Positions 1-8,829 are shown, counted from the first letter of the stretch. The stretch is DNA of 64,000 nt from Candidatus Omnitrophota bacterium (GCA_023227945.1 JALOCC010000001.1:153199-217198); one strand, 5' to 3'. The notes: generated from the sequence alone by a model not told the origin. Numbers and translations are program-made.

Positions 1-572
1 CAAGTGTAGTAAATGCAGGGGACGGCTGGCACGAGCACCCGACACAGGCGCTTTTAGACATGTTTACACTTCGCGAAAAATTAGGCCGCTTGGAAGGCTT
101 AAACGTAAGCATAGTCGGCGATATCGCCCATTCGCGAGTGGCGCGTTCGAATATCTGGGGGCTTACGAAACTGGGGGCAAAAGTCACTGTTTGTGCGCCA
201 AAGATTCTTATACCATTATCAATTGAGCAAATGGGCGTGCGCGTTATTCATAATATCGAAGATGCCCTTGCCGGGGCAGACGCCATAAATGTTTTACGGA
301 TGCAGTTTGAACGCGACAAGGAAAAAGCCTTCCCCAGCCAGCTTGAATATTTTAAAAGTTTCGGGATAACCAAAGAGAGGCTTAAAAGCGCGAAGAAAAA
401 TATTATCGTAATGCACCCCGGGCCGATTAATCGCGGAGTTGAAATGTCAAGCGAAGTGGCTGATGGCGCAAATTCAGTTATCTTAGAACAAGTTACAAAC
501 GGCATAGCTGTTCGAATGGCGGTACTCTTCCTGGTTGCGCAGGCGAATGATTATATTAAGAAGAATAAATAA
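1..572 (+). CDS. pyrB: Aspartate carbamoyltransferase, catalytic chain (C-terminal part)
   Basis: The gene enters from the left edge; the frame is open from base 3 and there is no start in the window. PyrB condenses carbamoyl phosphate with aspartate in the second step of pyrimidine synthesis. The visible part begins with the conserved NAGDGxHEHPTQALLDMFT segment, which contributes to the carbamoyl-phosphate/aspartate site, and ends with the family signature HPGPINRGVEM. It is followed by a repeat-filled gap and then pyrC, so the two probably form a pyrimidine unit. The internal ATG at 60 lies within the conserved motif and is not a start. Identification is secure; the N-terminal domain cannot be judged. 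Confidence 0.95.
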   Translation, partial: SVVNAGDGWHEHPTQALLDMFTLREKLGRLEGLNVSIVGDIAHSRVARSNIWGLTKLGAKVTVCAPKILIPLSIEQMGVRVIHNIEDALAGADAINVLRMQFERDKEKAFPSQLEYFKSFGITKERLKSAKKNIIVMHPGPINRGVEMSSEVADGANSVILEQVTNGIAVRMAVLFLVAQANDYIKKNK

Positions 573-777
573 TACACAGATGATCGCAGATTTTGAGAAA
601 GTATCACGTAACAAGTATCCTCGCCACCATATAAAAACATTTAGGCGAGTCCACTTGGAGTGGAGGTAACACGCCTTAAAAAACGTGATACCTGTTACGT
701 GTGACGTGATACGTAATCTGTGCTAATCTGTTTTTCAATCTGTGATTATCTGTGTGAGCCGAACGAAGTGAGGCGAA
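573..777. repeat. Nested palindromic repeat, families A and F plus 45-nt twin-hairpin cassette
   Basis: Outer arms are cagatgatcgcagatt-type words on the left and aatctgtgattatctgtg-type words on the right (family A). Inside them lie tatcacgtaacaagta / cgtgatacctgttacgtg arms (family F). At 620-664 sits a 45-nt cassette with two hairpins, ctcgcc...ggcgag and tccact-tgg-agtgga. The same cassette occurs inverted at 2166-2210. Confidence 0.85.
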
Positions 778-2082
778 ATGAAACTATTAATTAAAAACGG
801 GCACGTAATTTCCCCGGCTGACAATTTAAATGAGATTTATGATATTTTGGTGCAGGATAACAAAATATCCAAAATTGGCAGGAACTTAAAAGAAATCGCC
901 GACAACACAATTGATGCCAAAGATAAAATAGTTATACCAGGTATAGTTGATATGCACGTGCATTTAAGAGAGCCGGGCAGGGAAGATAAAGAAACTATTT
1001 CCTCAGGCACGCAGGCTGCCCTCGCCGGGGGAGTGACCAGCATAGTTAGTATGCCTAATACTCTTATCCCGATAGACTCAATCGAAAACGTAAAACTCCT
1101 TAAGGGTATTATAGAAAAAAAATCCCAAGCAAATGTTTTTATCTGCGCCGCAATCACGAAGGACAGAGTGGGAAGAGAATTAACAAATATAGCAAGATTT
1201 AAGAAAGAAGGTATTGTTGCTATTTCTGATGATGGCGCTTCAGTGGATAATGCTGATGTGATGTTAAAAGCGCTTAAGAAGGCAAAAGACACAAGGGTAA
1301 CCGTAATCTGCCACTCGGAGGATAAATTCCTTTCTGCAGGCGGAGTAGTTAACCTAGGGTTTACATCAACCAAGATGGGGCTGCGTGGAATTTCCAAGGA
1401 ATCAGAGTATAAGAGGGTAAGGCGGGACATAGAACTGGCAGAAAGAATAGATGCGCCTATACATATTACTCACGTAAGTTGCCTTGAGTCAGTTGAGATA
1501 ATTGCTAAAGCAAAAAAGAAAGGTGTAAAGGTAACCGCTGATACGGCACCGCATTATTTTTCTGTTTCCGAGGAAGCTGTCTGGGGTTACGATACAAATT
1601 TGAAAATGAACCCGCCGCTAAGAACAAAAGAAGATGTTTTAGCGATAAGGGACGGATTAAAACAGGGCGTAATCGATGTAATAGCTTCAGACCATGCGCC
1701 GCATACCGAGAATGAAAAAGAAATTGAATTCGAGCGTGCAGAATTCGGAGTGATAGGGCTTGAGACCGAACTCTCTGCTGCAATTACCTATCTTGTTGAG
1801 GGGAAAGTTCTGGATATGGTTGAGCTGGTCAAAAAAATAACCATAAATCCCGCAAAAATTTTGGGGATAAATAGAGGCACTCTCAGCACAGGTAAACCCG
1901 CGGATATTACTGTAATTTCAAAAGACAAAGAATGGGTTGTAAGGCGCGACCGGTTTTTTTCGAAATCAAAAAACAGCGCATTTTTGGGCAAAACACTTAA
2001 AGGCGTTGTTGAGTACACTATTTTAGGTGGACGAATAGTTTATGTGAATAACGCAGATGATCACCGATTGGGAAGCAGATGA
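778..2082 (+). CDS. pyrC: Dihydroorotase, class I
   Basis: PyrC cyclises carbamoyl aspartate to dihydroorotate. At 434 residues it has the length of class I dihydroorotases. The metal-binding HxH is at H60/H62 in DMHVHLREPG. Bridging Asp151 is in SDDGAS, further metal histidines are H179 and H232, and catalytic Asp305 is in SDHAPH. The start is preceded by gaacgaagtgagg (761-773), a motif seen before several starts in this window. The last ten codons (NADDHRLGSR) are written in the family A repeat words that fill the next gap, so the natural C-terminus seems to have been replaced by repeat DNA. Neighbour pyrB supports a pathway unit. Confidence 0.95.
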   Translation: MKLLIKNGHVISPADNLNEIYDILVQDNKISKIGRNLKEIADNTIDAKDKIVIPGIVDMHVHLREPGREDKETISSGTQAALAGGVTSIVSMPNTLIPIDSIENVKLLKGIIEKKSQANVFICAAITKDRVGRELTNIARFKKEGIVAISDDGASVDNADVMLKALKKAKDTRVTVICHSEDKFLSAGGVVNLGFTSTKMGLRGISKESEYKRVRRDIELAERIDAPIHITHVSCLESVEIIAKAKKKGVKVTADTAPHYFSVSEEAVWGYDTNLKMNPPLRTKEDVLAIRDGLKQGVIDVIASDHAPHTENEKEIEFERAEFGVIGLETELSAAITYLVEGKVLDMVELVKKITINPAKILGINRGTLSTGKPADITVISKDKEWVVRRDRFFSKSKNSAFLGKTLKGVVEYTILGGRIVYVNNADDHRLGSR

Positions 2083-2277
2083 TCACCGATTTGAGAAAGT
2101 ATCAGGTAACAGGTATCACGTAACACGTCATTGGATAAACAGAGAATTTAAAAAGACGCGGTACGTCCACTCAAAGTGGACTCGCCTAAATATTTTTATA
2201 TGGTGGCGAGGTTACGTGCGGCGTGGTACATAACCTATCTGTGCTCATCTGCGATTTGAATCTGTGCTAATCTGTGT
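2053..2277. repeat. Nested palindromic repeat, families A and F with inverted 45-nt cassette
   Basis: This is the same layered design as 573-777: cagatgatcaccgatt words outside, caggtaacaggtatcacgta words inside, and the 45-nt twin-hairpin cassette at 2166-2210 in the opposite orientation (two mismatches against the copy at 620-664). The left edge overlaps the last codons of pyrC and the right edge touches the next start codon at 2278. Confidence 0.85.
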
Positions 2278-2763
2278 ATGAAGTTTATAGTTACAAGGGA
2301 ATTAGGGAAGCTTGTAAGGTGGTTAAGAATTATAGGGTTTGATGCGGTTTTTTACGACAAAGAAAGTAAGGGCACGCTTATAATCCAAGCCTTGCGCGAT
2401 GATAGAATAATTGTTACAAGGACCAAAGAAAGAATAGACGACTTGCAAAAGAAAACAATAGTTGTAACTTGCGATAATGTAAAAGAGCAGCTGCAAGAAG
2501 TTATTGGAAAATTAAAACTTAAAATCGAAGAAGAAAAAATGTTTAGCCGCTGCACGTTATGTAATGAGCTGCTTGTAGCGGCTAAAAAGGAAGAGGTTAA
2601 AGAACTTATCCCGGAACGTGTCTATAACCAGCAAACAGCTTTTAAAAAATGCTCCGCTTGCGGCAAGGTTTACTGGCAGGGAAGCCATTTGGCCAAGGTT
2701 AGCGCCATTGTGAACGAATTTCAGAGAACAGACAACAGAAAACAGAGAACAGAGGGAAAATAA
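2278..2763 (+). CDS. Mut7-C RNase-domain protein with zinc ribbon
   Basis: This 161-residue protein matches the Mut7-C family (PF01927), a PIN-like nuclease fold followed by a zinc ribbon. The N-terminus has the family pattern LGKLVRWLRIIGFDAVFYD. Two CxxC pairs, CTLC near residue 91 and CSAC near 127, would bind zinc. The early acidic residue usually found in the family (Mxx-D-xxLGKLxRWLR) is Thr here (VTRELGKL), so catalytic competence is uncertain. The last dozen residues (RTDNRKQRTEGK) are coded by repeated cagagaacagacaacag words, probably repeat DNA that has run into the gene. The ATG abuts the upstream repeat and no clear Shine-Dalgarno is seen. Confidence 0.75.
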   Translation: MKFIVTRELGKLVRWLRIIGFDAVFYDKESKGTLIIQALRDDRIIVTRTKERIDDLQKKTIVVTCDNVKEQLQEVIGKLKLKIEEEKMFSRCTLCNELLVAAKKEEVKELIPERVYNQQTAFKKCSACGKVYWQGSHLAKVSAIVNEFQRTDNRKQRTEGK

Positions 2764-2864
2764 ATGCAGAGGACAGAAGACAGAAGGACGAGGGACGATA
2801 AAATTTCTAAAATCGTTTCTTCTGCGATCATCTGTTTTGTAATCTGTGATCATCTGTGTGAACC
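2716..2864. repeat. Word repeat (cagagaacag type) followed by family A arm
   Basis: Repeats of acagaaaacagagaacag and acagaagacagaagg begin inside the 3' end of the preceding gene. They are followed by tctgcgatcatctgt / aatctgtgatcatctgtg words of family A, ending just before the gagcgaagcgagg motif and the next start. Confidence 0.7.
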
Positions 2865-2882
2865 GAGCGAAGCGAGGAAAAA

Positions 2883-4115
2883 ATGGAATTTGTAGCAGAT
2901 TTTCACATTCATTCTAAATATTCACGGGCAACCTCCAGAGATATGGATGTCAAGCATATTGCTGATTGGGCAAAGCTAAAGGGAATTGCTCTGATGGGTA
3001 CCGGAGACTTTACCCATCATTTATGGCTTCAGGAGCTAAAAGCAAATTTGGAAGATTTAGGTAACGGCCTATTTAAGCACAAAAATATTCATTTTATACT
3101 TACCGCTGAGGTAAGCAGTATTTATTCTAAGAAGGGTAAGGTCTATCGCATACACAACCTTATTTTTGCCCCGTCTTTTAAAACCGTAGAAAAAATAAAT
3201 GCAACACTGGGCAGGCAAGGCAATTTAGCCAGTGACGGCCGTCCAATTCTTGGTTTAGACGCAGAAGAGCTGGCGCGCATTGTTTTTGATATTGATGAAA
3301 ATTGCATGGTTATTCCGGCTCACGCATGGACTCCCTGGTTTAGCCTTTTTGGTTCGATGTCCGGATTTAACAAAATAGAGGATTGTTTTGGCAAACAGAC
3401 CTCCAAAATATTTGCCCTGGAAACCGGGCTTTCTTCTGACCCGGCAATGAATTGGCGCTTGTCCGCGCTTGATAAGTTTTCTTTGATTTCTAATTCAGAC
3501 AGCCACTCGCCTTCCCGTATCGGCAGGGAAGCAAACGTTTTTAACTGTGAGCTTAATTATTCAGAAATTAAAAAAGTTTTAGAGAAGAAAGACAAAAATA
3601 AATTCTTATACACAATAGAGTTTTTCCCCGAGGAAGGGAAATACCATTTTGACGGCCACAGAAATTGCAACTTGAGGCTGTCGCCTCAAGAAACTAAAAA
3701 ATATAAAGGCATTTGCCCGAGATGCTCAAAGCCTGTAACCAGAGGGGTTTTAAACAGGGTTGATGAGCTTGCGGACAGAGCTGAGGGTTTTAGGCCGGAG
3801 GGCGCAATAGATTATAAAAGCATGGTTAGCCTTGATGAGATAATTGCGGACGTAAAAGGCGTAGACAAGAAAAGCAAAGCCGTAGAAAAAGAATACCTTA
3901 ATGTTTTATCCAGCTTTTCGTCCGAGTTCGACATTCTCATAAAGGTGCCGGAGGCTGAACTTTTTTCCAAACTTCCCGAAAAAATAGCCGAAGGAATAAA
4001 ACGGGTAAGGGAAGGTAGATTAAAAATAGAGCCCGGCTACGACGGAGAATACGGCAAAATTAAAATTTTTGGCGGCGAAGAAGAAAAGAAAAACGAACAG
4101 TTGACGTTATTTTAA
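2883..4115 (+). CDS. Endonuclease Q (EndoQ), PHP-domain DNA repair nuclease
   Basis: This 410-residue PHP-family protein resembles EndoQ (COG1379), which nicks DNA 5' of deaminated bases such as uracil and hypoxanthine. The PHP metal motif is at residues 6-13 (DFHIHSKYS), followed by GTGDFTHH, PAHAWTPW (about 145-152) and SNSDSHSP. A zinc site is suggested by C262 and C278/C281 (ICPRC). The family signature KPVTRGVLNRVDELADR follows. The last five residues are QLTLF, which fits the bacterial beta-clamp-binding consensus QL(S/D)LF; archaeal EndoQ works with PCNA, so sliding-clamp recruitment is a reasonable inference. The start follows gagcgaagcgagg, which also provides a GAGG ribosome-binding site. 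Confidence 0.85.
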   Translation: MEFVADFHIHSKYSRATSRDMDVKHIADWAKLKGIALMGTGDFTHHLWLQELKANLEDLGNGLFKHKNIHFILTAEVSSIYSKKGKVYRIHNLIFAPSFKTVEKINATLGRQGNLASDGRPILGLDAEELARIVFDIDENCMVIPAHAWTPWFSLFGSMSGFNKIEDCFGKQTSKIFALETGLSSDPAMNWRLSALDKFSLISNSDSHSPSRIGREANVFNCELNYSEIKKVLEKKDKNKFLYTIEFFPEEGKYHFDGHRNCNLRLSPQETKKYKGICPRCSKPVTRGVLNRVDELADRAEGFRPEGAIDYKSMVSLDEIIADVKGVDKKSKAVEKEYLNVLSSFSSEFDILIKVPEAELFSKLPEKIAEGIKRVREGRLKIEPGYDGEYGKIKIFGGEEEKKNEQLTLF

Positions 4116-4121
4116 TAGCAC

Positions 4122-4310
4122 AAATGAACGCAGATTAGCACAGATAAATTTCACTATAATTGATATACGATAGAAATACGGTGGAAACACAGTAGATATA
4201 CAATCGTATTTCTACTGTATATCGCGAGCGGAGCGAGCGTATTTCAACCGTGTTTCTATTTCTTATCTGTGGCAATTTGGTTCAAACCCGCGCTAATTTA
4301 TGTAAAACAA
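4122..4310. repeat. Nested palindrome, family A with family I inside
   Basis: Outer family A words (gcagattagcacagata ... tatctgtgg) enclose family I arms: atacgatagaaatacgg, aacacagtagatatac, then gtatttctactgtatatc and gtatttcaaccgtgtttc. The centre carries gcgagcggagcgagcg. A close relative of the inner element is at 11870-11965. Confidence 0.75.
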
Positions 4311-4312
4311 AT

Positions 4313-4807
4313 ATGAAAGTAGCGATAATTTCTTATTCATTTTCCGGTAATACCAAAAGAGCGTGTGTGTTTTTGATGGAAAAAATCAAAGAAAAAAATA
4401 TTGAGGCAGCCATATTTGATTTAAAACCGTCCCGGGAAGAAAAAAAATTTTTGCTGCAATGCCGTGATGCTTTCTATAAACACAAAATAGAAATTCAGAA
4501 CCCAGTTTCTGAACTAAATACTTATGATTTTGTAATTTTCGCATCTCCGGTATGGGCGTTTACTTTTGCACCGGCGTTGCGCGCCTATTTGGAAAACATA
4601 AAAGATTTAACCGATAAAAAATGCGCCTGCTTTTTAACCTATGGCAGCGGCATGGGGAAGAACAAGGCCTTAGAAGAGTTAGAGGAGATTTTAAAAGCAA
4701 AAGGCGCACGGATTTTATTTTCCAAAAACATACCTGGGTCTAAAACTAAAGATAAAGAATATTTAGAGGAACAGTTTAAATCTTTGGTAGATATAATTAG
4801 TGATTAA
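4313..4807 (+). CDS. Flavodoxin-family protein
   Basis: At about 164 residues, the protein begins MKVAIISYSFSGNTKRAC, the phosphate-binding loop of flavodoxins (S/T-x-S/T-GNT), and has FASPVWAFTFAPALRAYL, a flavin-contacting loop typical of NAD(P)H-oxidoreductase-like flavodoxins. It probably binds FMN and carries or transfers electrons; the partner is unknown. An in-frame ATG at 4250 exists, but the sequence between it and 4313 is repeat-derived and lies before the conserved N-terminus, so 4313 is preferred. The gene stands between EndoQ and tRNA-Arg without a clear operon partner. Confidence 0.75.
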   Translation: MKVAIISYSFSGNTKRACVFLMEKIKEKNIEAAIFDLKPSREEKKFLLQCRDAFYKHKIEIQNPVSELNTYDFVIFASPVWAFTFAPALRAYLENIKDLTDKKCACFLTYGSGMGKNKALEELEEILKAKGARILFSKNIPGSKTKDKEYLEEQFKSLVDIISD

Positions 4808-4942
4808 GGTTACGAATGTTACGAAAGTTACGCAGGTTACGAAGGTTACAATAAACCTTCGATATTTGAAATGTAACATTCGTAACTTCCCGTAACCTGC
4901 CTCGCCTTGCTCGGCAAGGCGGGCATCCGCAACCTTCGTAAC
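4807..4942. repeat. Family B palindrome (GTTACGAA words) with inserted hairpin
   Basis: The left arm repeats gttacgaa, gttacgaaag, gttacgcag, gttacgaag; the right arm is the reverse complement (cgtaacttcccgtaac ... aaccttcgtaac). A GC-rich hairpin (cgccttgc-tcg-gcaaggcg, about 4900-4924) interrupts the right arm. Related copies are at 28372, 43738, 52290 and 56152. Confidence 0.85.
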
Positions 4943-4956
4943 AGGATTATTTAATT

Positions 4957-5028
4957 GTCCCTGTAGCCCAACGGATAGGGCGTTGGCCTCCGGAGCCAAA
5001 AATGGCAGTTCGATTCTGCCCAGGGACG
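4957..5028 (+). tRNA. tRNA-Arg (anticodon CCG)
   Basis: A 72-nt cloverleaf can be drawn by hand: acceptor gtccctg/cagggac, D stem gccc/gggc, anticodon stem ttggc/gccaa around loop ctccgga, T stem ggcag/ctgcc with loop ttcgatt. Anticodon CCG reads CGG (Arg). The discriminator is G and no CCA is encoded. Confidence 0.93.
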
Positions 5029-5043
5029 CGAATAAAATAAGGA

Positions 5044-5102
5044 TTATGTAACACGTAACAAGTAGCACGTTTTAGGCTTGTTACCTGTTACGTGATACAT
5101 GA
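5044..5102. repeat. Family F palindrome (cacgtaaca words)
   Basis: Arms taacacgtaacaagtagcacg and gttacctgttacgtgatac flank a short loop between tRNA-Arg and the next gene. The same words recur at 598-715, 2100-2235, 38630-38650 and 47547-47632. Confidence 0.75.
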
Positions 5103-5110
5103 AATAAAAA

Positions 5111-5566
5111 ATGAACATCTCAGTAATCGGCGGGTCGACTTGTTCGAAGAAAGATTATAAAATAGCAAAAGAGCTTGGTTCGCTCATTGCTAAAGAAGGT
5201 TGGACTTTAATCTGCGGCGGAAGAAGCGGGATTATGGAGGCTGCCTGCCGCGGCGCAAAAGAAGCCGGCGGCACAACGGTTGCGATTTTACCAAGCGCTG
5301 ACGGTAAAGACGCCAATCGTTACGTAGATGTAAAAATTCCTACAGGTTTAGGCTACGCGAGAAATGTTTTAGTTGTCAGAGCTTCGAAAATAATTATAGC
5401 GGTATCAGGAAAATATGGCACGCTTTCGGAGATTGCTTTTGCTTTTAATGAGGGTAGAACCGTCCTTGGAATAAATACTTGGGGCATTAAAGGTGTGGTA
5501 AAAGTTAAAAATGCCGAAACTGCTATCCAATATATAAAAAGTAAAATTCCCCAAGAGGCTAAGTAG
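5111..5566 (+). CDS. TIGR00725 / LOG-like nucleotide-binding protein
   Basis: This 151-residue protein has a Rossmann-like fold of the SLOG/LOG superfamily. It shows SVIGGSTCSKKDY at the N-terminus, ICGGRSGIMEAACRGAKEAGG at residues 37-57, and SGKYGTLSEIAFAFNEGR near 117-134, in the position of the LOG PGGxGTxxE motif. That last motif is degenerate (SGKYGT), as in TIGR00725 proteins rather than in true cytokinin-releasing LOG enzymes. It may bind or hydrolyse a nucleotide. It sits 62 nt upstream of carB in the same direction; a link to carbamoyl-phosphate synthesis is only positional. Confidence 0.7.
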   Translation: MNISVIGGSTCSKKDYKIAKELGSLIAKEGWTLICGGRSGIMEAACRGAKEAGGTTVAILPSADGKDANRYVDVKIPTGLGYARNVLVVRASKIIIAVSGKYGTLSEIAFAFNEGRTVLGINTWGIKGVVKVKNAETAIQYIKSKIPQEAK

Positions 5567-5628
5567 CCAAAATATATTAACCGACTATAACAATAAAACA
5601 ATTTTTCCAACGGAGAAAGGGAGGTATT

Positions 5629-8600
5629 ATGCCAAGGAGGAAAGATATAAAAAAAGTTTTAATTATCGGTTCCGGCCCCATCATTATCGGCCAGGCTTGC
5701 GAATTTGATTATTCGGGAACGCAAGCTTGTAAAGCTTTACGTGAAGAAGGTTATGAGATAGTGCTGGTTAATTCAAACCCGGCAACCATTATGACTGACC
5801 CGGGCATGGCAGATAAAACCTATATTGAGCCGCTTACCGTAGAAAGCTTAGGAAAAATTATAGAACGCGAAAAGCCCGATGCGTTACTTCCTAATCTTGG
5901 CGGGCAAACCGGGCTTAACCTTGCATCCAGCCTTCATAAAGCCGGTATTTTAAAAAAATACGGCGTGGAAATTATCGGAGTAAAAGCTGATGCTATTGAA
6001 CGCGGCGAAGACCGGCTTGCCTTTAAAGAAACCATGAATAAGCTTGGCATCGGCCTGCCGAAATCAGAAATTTGCCACTCCACAGAAGAAGCAGAAAAAA
6101 TAGCCGAGGGCTTAGGCTATCCAGTAATAGTCAGGCCAGCATATACTTTGGGCGGAACCGGCGGTGGCATTGCTTATAACGTGGAGGAGCTACGCATAAT
6201 TACAAATAGGGGGATAAGCGCCAGCCTTATTCATCAGGTGTTGATAGAAGAATCAGTATTAGGATGGGAAGAACTTGAACTTGAAGTAGTAAGGGACCAG
6301 AAAAACAATAAAATTACTGTTTGTTTTATTGAGAATATCGACCCGATGGGCGTACACACCGGAGATAGTTTTTGCGCTGCGCCAATGCTTACGGTTCCTG
6401 AAAAATTACAGAAAAAAATGCAGGAGCTTTCCTATAAAATAGTTGACGCTATCGGAGTTGTCGGCGGGACAAACATACAATTCGCGCATAACCCCGAAGA
6501 TGATAGATTGGTTGCCATTGAAATTAATCCAAGAACGTCTCGTTCTTCAGCCCTTGCCTCAAAAGCAACCGGATTTCCTATCGCACGCATTTCTACAAAG
6601 CTTGCCGCAGGCCTTAGTATGGATGAAATACCTTACTGGCGTAGGGGAACGCTTGAAAAATACGAGCCAAGCGGCGATTACGTAGTCATAAAATTTGCGC
6701 GCTGGGCATTTGAGAAATTCCGCCAGGCAAAAGACATTTTAGGCACACAAATGAAAGCTGTCGGCGAAGTAATGAGCATCGGAAAAAATTTTAAAGAAGC
6801 AATGCAAAAATCCATACGCTCTTTGGAAATAGGCAGATATGGCTTAGGAGTTAAAAAGTTTAAAGAAATAGATTTAGCAGCCTTAAAAGAAAGATTAAGA
6901 TTTCCTTCCAGCGAGCGCATTTTTCTAATGTATGAGGCGCTACGCAGAGGCGTTTCCATCGAAGAGCTTTATCAAATGACGCATATCGGCCGTTGGTTTA
7001 TTAATGAGATGAAAGATTTGGTTGTTTACGAAGAGGAGTTATTAAAATTTAAATGGAGCGAGTTACCGGACAAAAAACTCATTAAAGCTAAAGAATGGGG
7101 GTTTTCCGACAGGTATTTAGGCGAGCTTTTCGGCGTAAAAGAAAAAACTGTGCGTGAAAAAAGAATTGCTTTAGGCAAAGAGGAAAAATTTAATGCCGTT
7201 CCCGTAAGCGGTGTTGACAACGCAGCTTATTATTATTCTACATATAATGCTAATGATGAGGTTCCGGTTTCCGACAAAAAGAAAGTAATGATTTTAGGCG
7301 GCGGGCCAAACCGTATCGGCCAGGGTATTGAATTTGATTACACCTGCGTTCACGCTGCTTTTGCTTTACGTGACGAAGGCCTTGAGTCCATAATGGTTAA
7401 CTGTAACCCGGAAACGGTCTCAACCGATTATGACACATCCAATAAACTTTATTTCGAACCCTTAACCGTTGAAGACGTGCTGGCGATTTACGAAAAAGAA
7501 AAGCCTGAAGGCGTAATTGTGCAATTCGGCGGCCAGACCCCTTTAAATATCGCCCAGCAATTAAAAGATAACGGTGTTAAAATTTTAGGAACTTCTCCGG
7601 AAAGCATCCGCCTTGCCGAGGACAGAGAATATTTTAGAGAGAGGATTAAAAAATTAGACATTCCGCAACCGGACGGTGATGCTGCGCGTTCGCTCGATGA
7701 TGCGATTAAGATTGCAAACCGCATCGGCTACCCCTTAATGGTGCGGCCGTCATTTGTTTTGGGAGGCCGCGGAATGGAAGTTGTTTATGACGAGGCGATG
7801 CTTAGAAAATATGCCGAAGAAGCAATCGAGATTACGCCGGAATTTCCAATGTTGATTGACCGTTTTCTGGAGCAGGCAATTGAAACCGAGGTTGATGCGC
7901 TTTGTGACGGTGAAAATACTTTTGTCGCTGCAATAATGGAACACATCGAGCTTGCCGGAGTGCACTCGGGGGATTCTGCCTGTGCAATACCCCCACGCAC
8001 AATTCCGGAAAAACATTTAAAAACAATTGAGGATTACACAGCTAAAATCGCCAAAGACCTTAAAGTTGTAGGCCTTATGAATATTCAGTACGCAATCTGC
8101 AATGACAAAGTTTATATTTTAGAGGCAAACCCGCGCGCGTCCCGCACTGTTCCGGTAGTTTCTAAAGTAACAGGAATATCTATTGCGCGTATTGCCACGC
8201 TTCTTATGCTTGGCAAAAAAATAAAAGATTTTCCAGAGTTGAAAAAAATCAAACTTCCTTACACCGGAGTTAAAGAAGCAGTATTCCCCTTTAATATGTT
8301 TCCGGAAGTTGACCCTATCTTGGGCCCGGAAATGCGCGCAACAGGAGAAGTTATGGGCATGGGCGATAGTTTTGGCCTGGCGTTTTGTAAATCTCAGGAG
8401 GCAACCGGCTTACAGCTTCCCGAAAAAGGCAATGTGCTGATTACGGTTGCGGACAGAGACAAAAAACATATTGTTCCGGTCGCAAAAAAGCTAAAAAAAT
8501 TAGGGTTTAATATTTATGCTACCAAAAGAACAAGCGCGGTGTTAAAAGAAAACGGAGTAGAAAACATTGAAATAAGCAAAATTGATGAAGGCAGGCCTGA

Positions 8601-8829
8601 CATCTCAGATTTTATTAAAAACAAAGAGCTGCACTTAATTATTAACACTCCTCTCGGCCCAAGCGGCAAACAGGATGATGCTTATATTCGCAGAATGGCG
8701 ATACAATACAAAGTCCCTTATATTACTACAGTCGCAGCAGCAGCGGCAAGTGTGGAAGGTATTGAGGCGATGCAAAAACAGAAAGATTCACCCAAGTCTT
8801 TACAGGAATATCATAAGATGATTAAGTAA
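5629..8829 (+). CDS. carB: Carbamoyl-phosphate synthase, large subunit
   Basis: At 1066 residues this is the full expected length. CarB makes carbamoyl phosphate from bicarbonate, ammonia (delivered by CarA) and two ATP, feeding arginine and pyrimidine synthesis. Two homologous halves are visible: GSGPIIIGQACEFDYSG at residues 15-31 and GGGPNRIGQGIEFDYT near 557. Each half has an ATP-grasp domain (RPAYTLGGTGGG; RPSFVLGGRGMEVVYD), and an MGS-like allosteric domain follows at about 930-1066 (NTPLGPSGKQDDAYIRR). A ribosome-binding site (gggaggt) precedes the ATG. carA is not in the window, so the subunits are not adjacent downstream. Confidence 0.97.
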   Translation: MPRRKDIKKVLIIGSGPIIIGQACEFDYSGTQACKALREEGYEIVLVNSNPATIMTDPGMADKTYIEPLTVESLGKIIEREKPDALLPNLGGQTGLNLASSLHKAGILKKYGVEIIGVKADAIERGEDRLAFKETMNKLGIGLPKSEICHSTEEAEKIAEGLGYPVIVRPAYTLGGTGGGIAYNVEELRIITNRGISASLIHQVLIEESVLGWEELELEVVRDQKNNKITVCFIENIDPMGVHTGDSFCAAPMLTVPEKLQKKMQELSYKIVDAIGVVGGTNIQFAHNPEDDRLVAIEINPRTSRSSALASKATGFPIARISTKLAAGLSMDEIPYWRRGTLEKYEPSGDYVVIKFARWAFEKFRQAKDILGTQMKAVGEVMSIGKNFKEAMQKSIRSLEIGRYGLGVKKFKEIDLAALKERLRFPSSERIFLMYEALRRGVSIEELYQMTHIGRWFINEMKDLVVYEEELLKFKWSELPDKKLIKAKEWGFSDRYLGELFGVKEKTVREKRIALGKEEKFNAVPVSGVDNAAYYYSTYNANDEVPVSDKKKVMILGGGPNRIGQGIEFDYTCVHAAFALRDEGLESIMVNCNPETVSTDYDTSNKLYFEPLTVEDVLAIYEKEKPEGVIVQFGGQTPLNIAQQLKDNGVKILGTSPESIRLAEDREYFRERIKKLDIPQPDGDAARSLDDAIKIANRIGYPLMVRPSFVLGGRGMEVVYDEAMLRKYAEEAIEITPEFPMLIDRFLEQAIETEVDALCDGENTFVAAIMEHIELAGVHSGDSACAIPPRTIPEKHLKTIEDYTAKIAKDLKVVGLMNIQYAICNDKVYILEANPRASRTVPVVSKVTGISIARIATLLMLGKKIKDFPELKKIKLPYTGVKEAVFPFNMFPEVDPILGPEMRATGEVMGMGDSFGLAFCKSQEATGLQLPEKGNVLITVADRDKKHIVPVAKKLKKLGFNIYATKRTSAVLKENGVENIEISKIDEGRPDISDFIKNKELHLIINTPLGPSGKQDDAYIRRMAIQYKVPYITTVAAAAASVEGIEAMQKQKDSPKSLQEYHKMIK

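Noticed and set aside
4763-5068. Minus-strand ORF of 101 codons over the tRNA-Arg region
   Set aside because: It covers a tRNA gene and a family B palindrome; its residues ([14 protein letters not shown]) are a reading of the repeat words.
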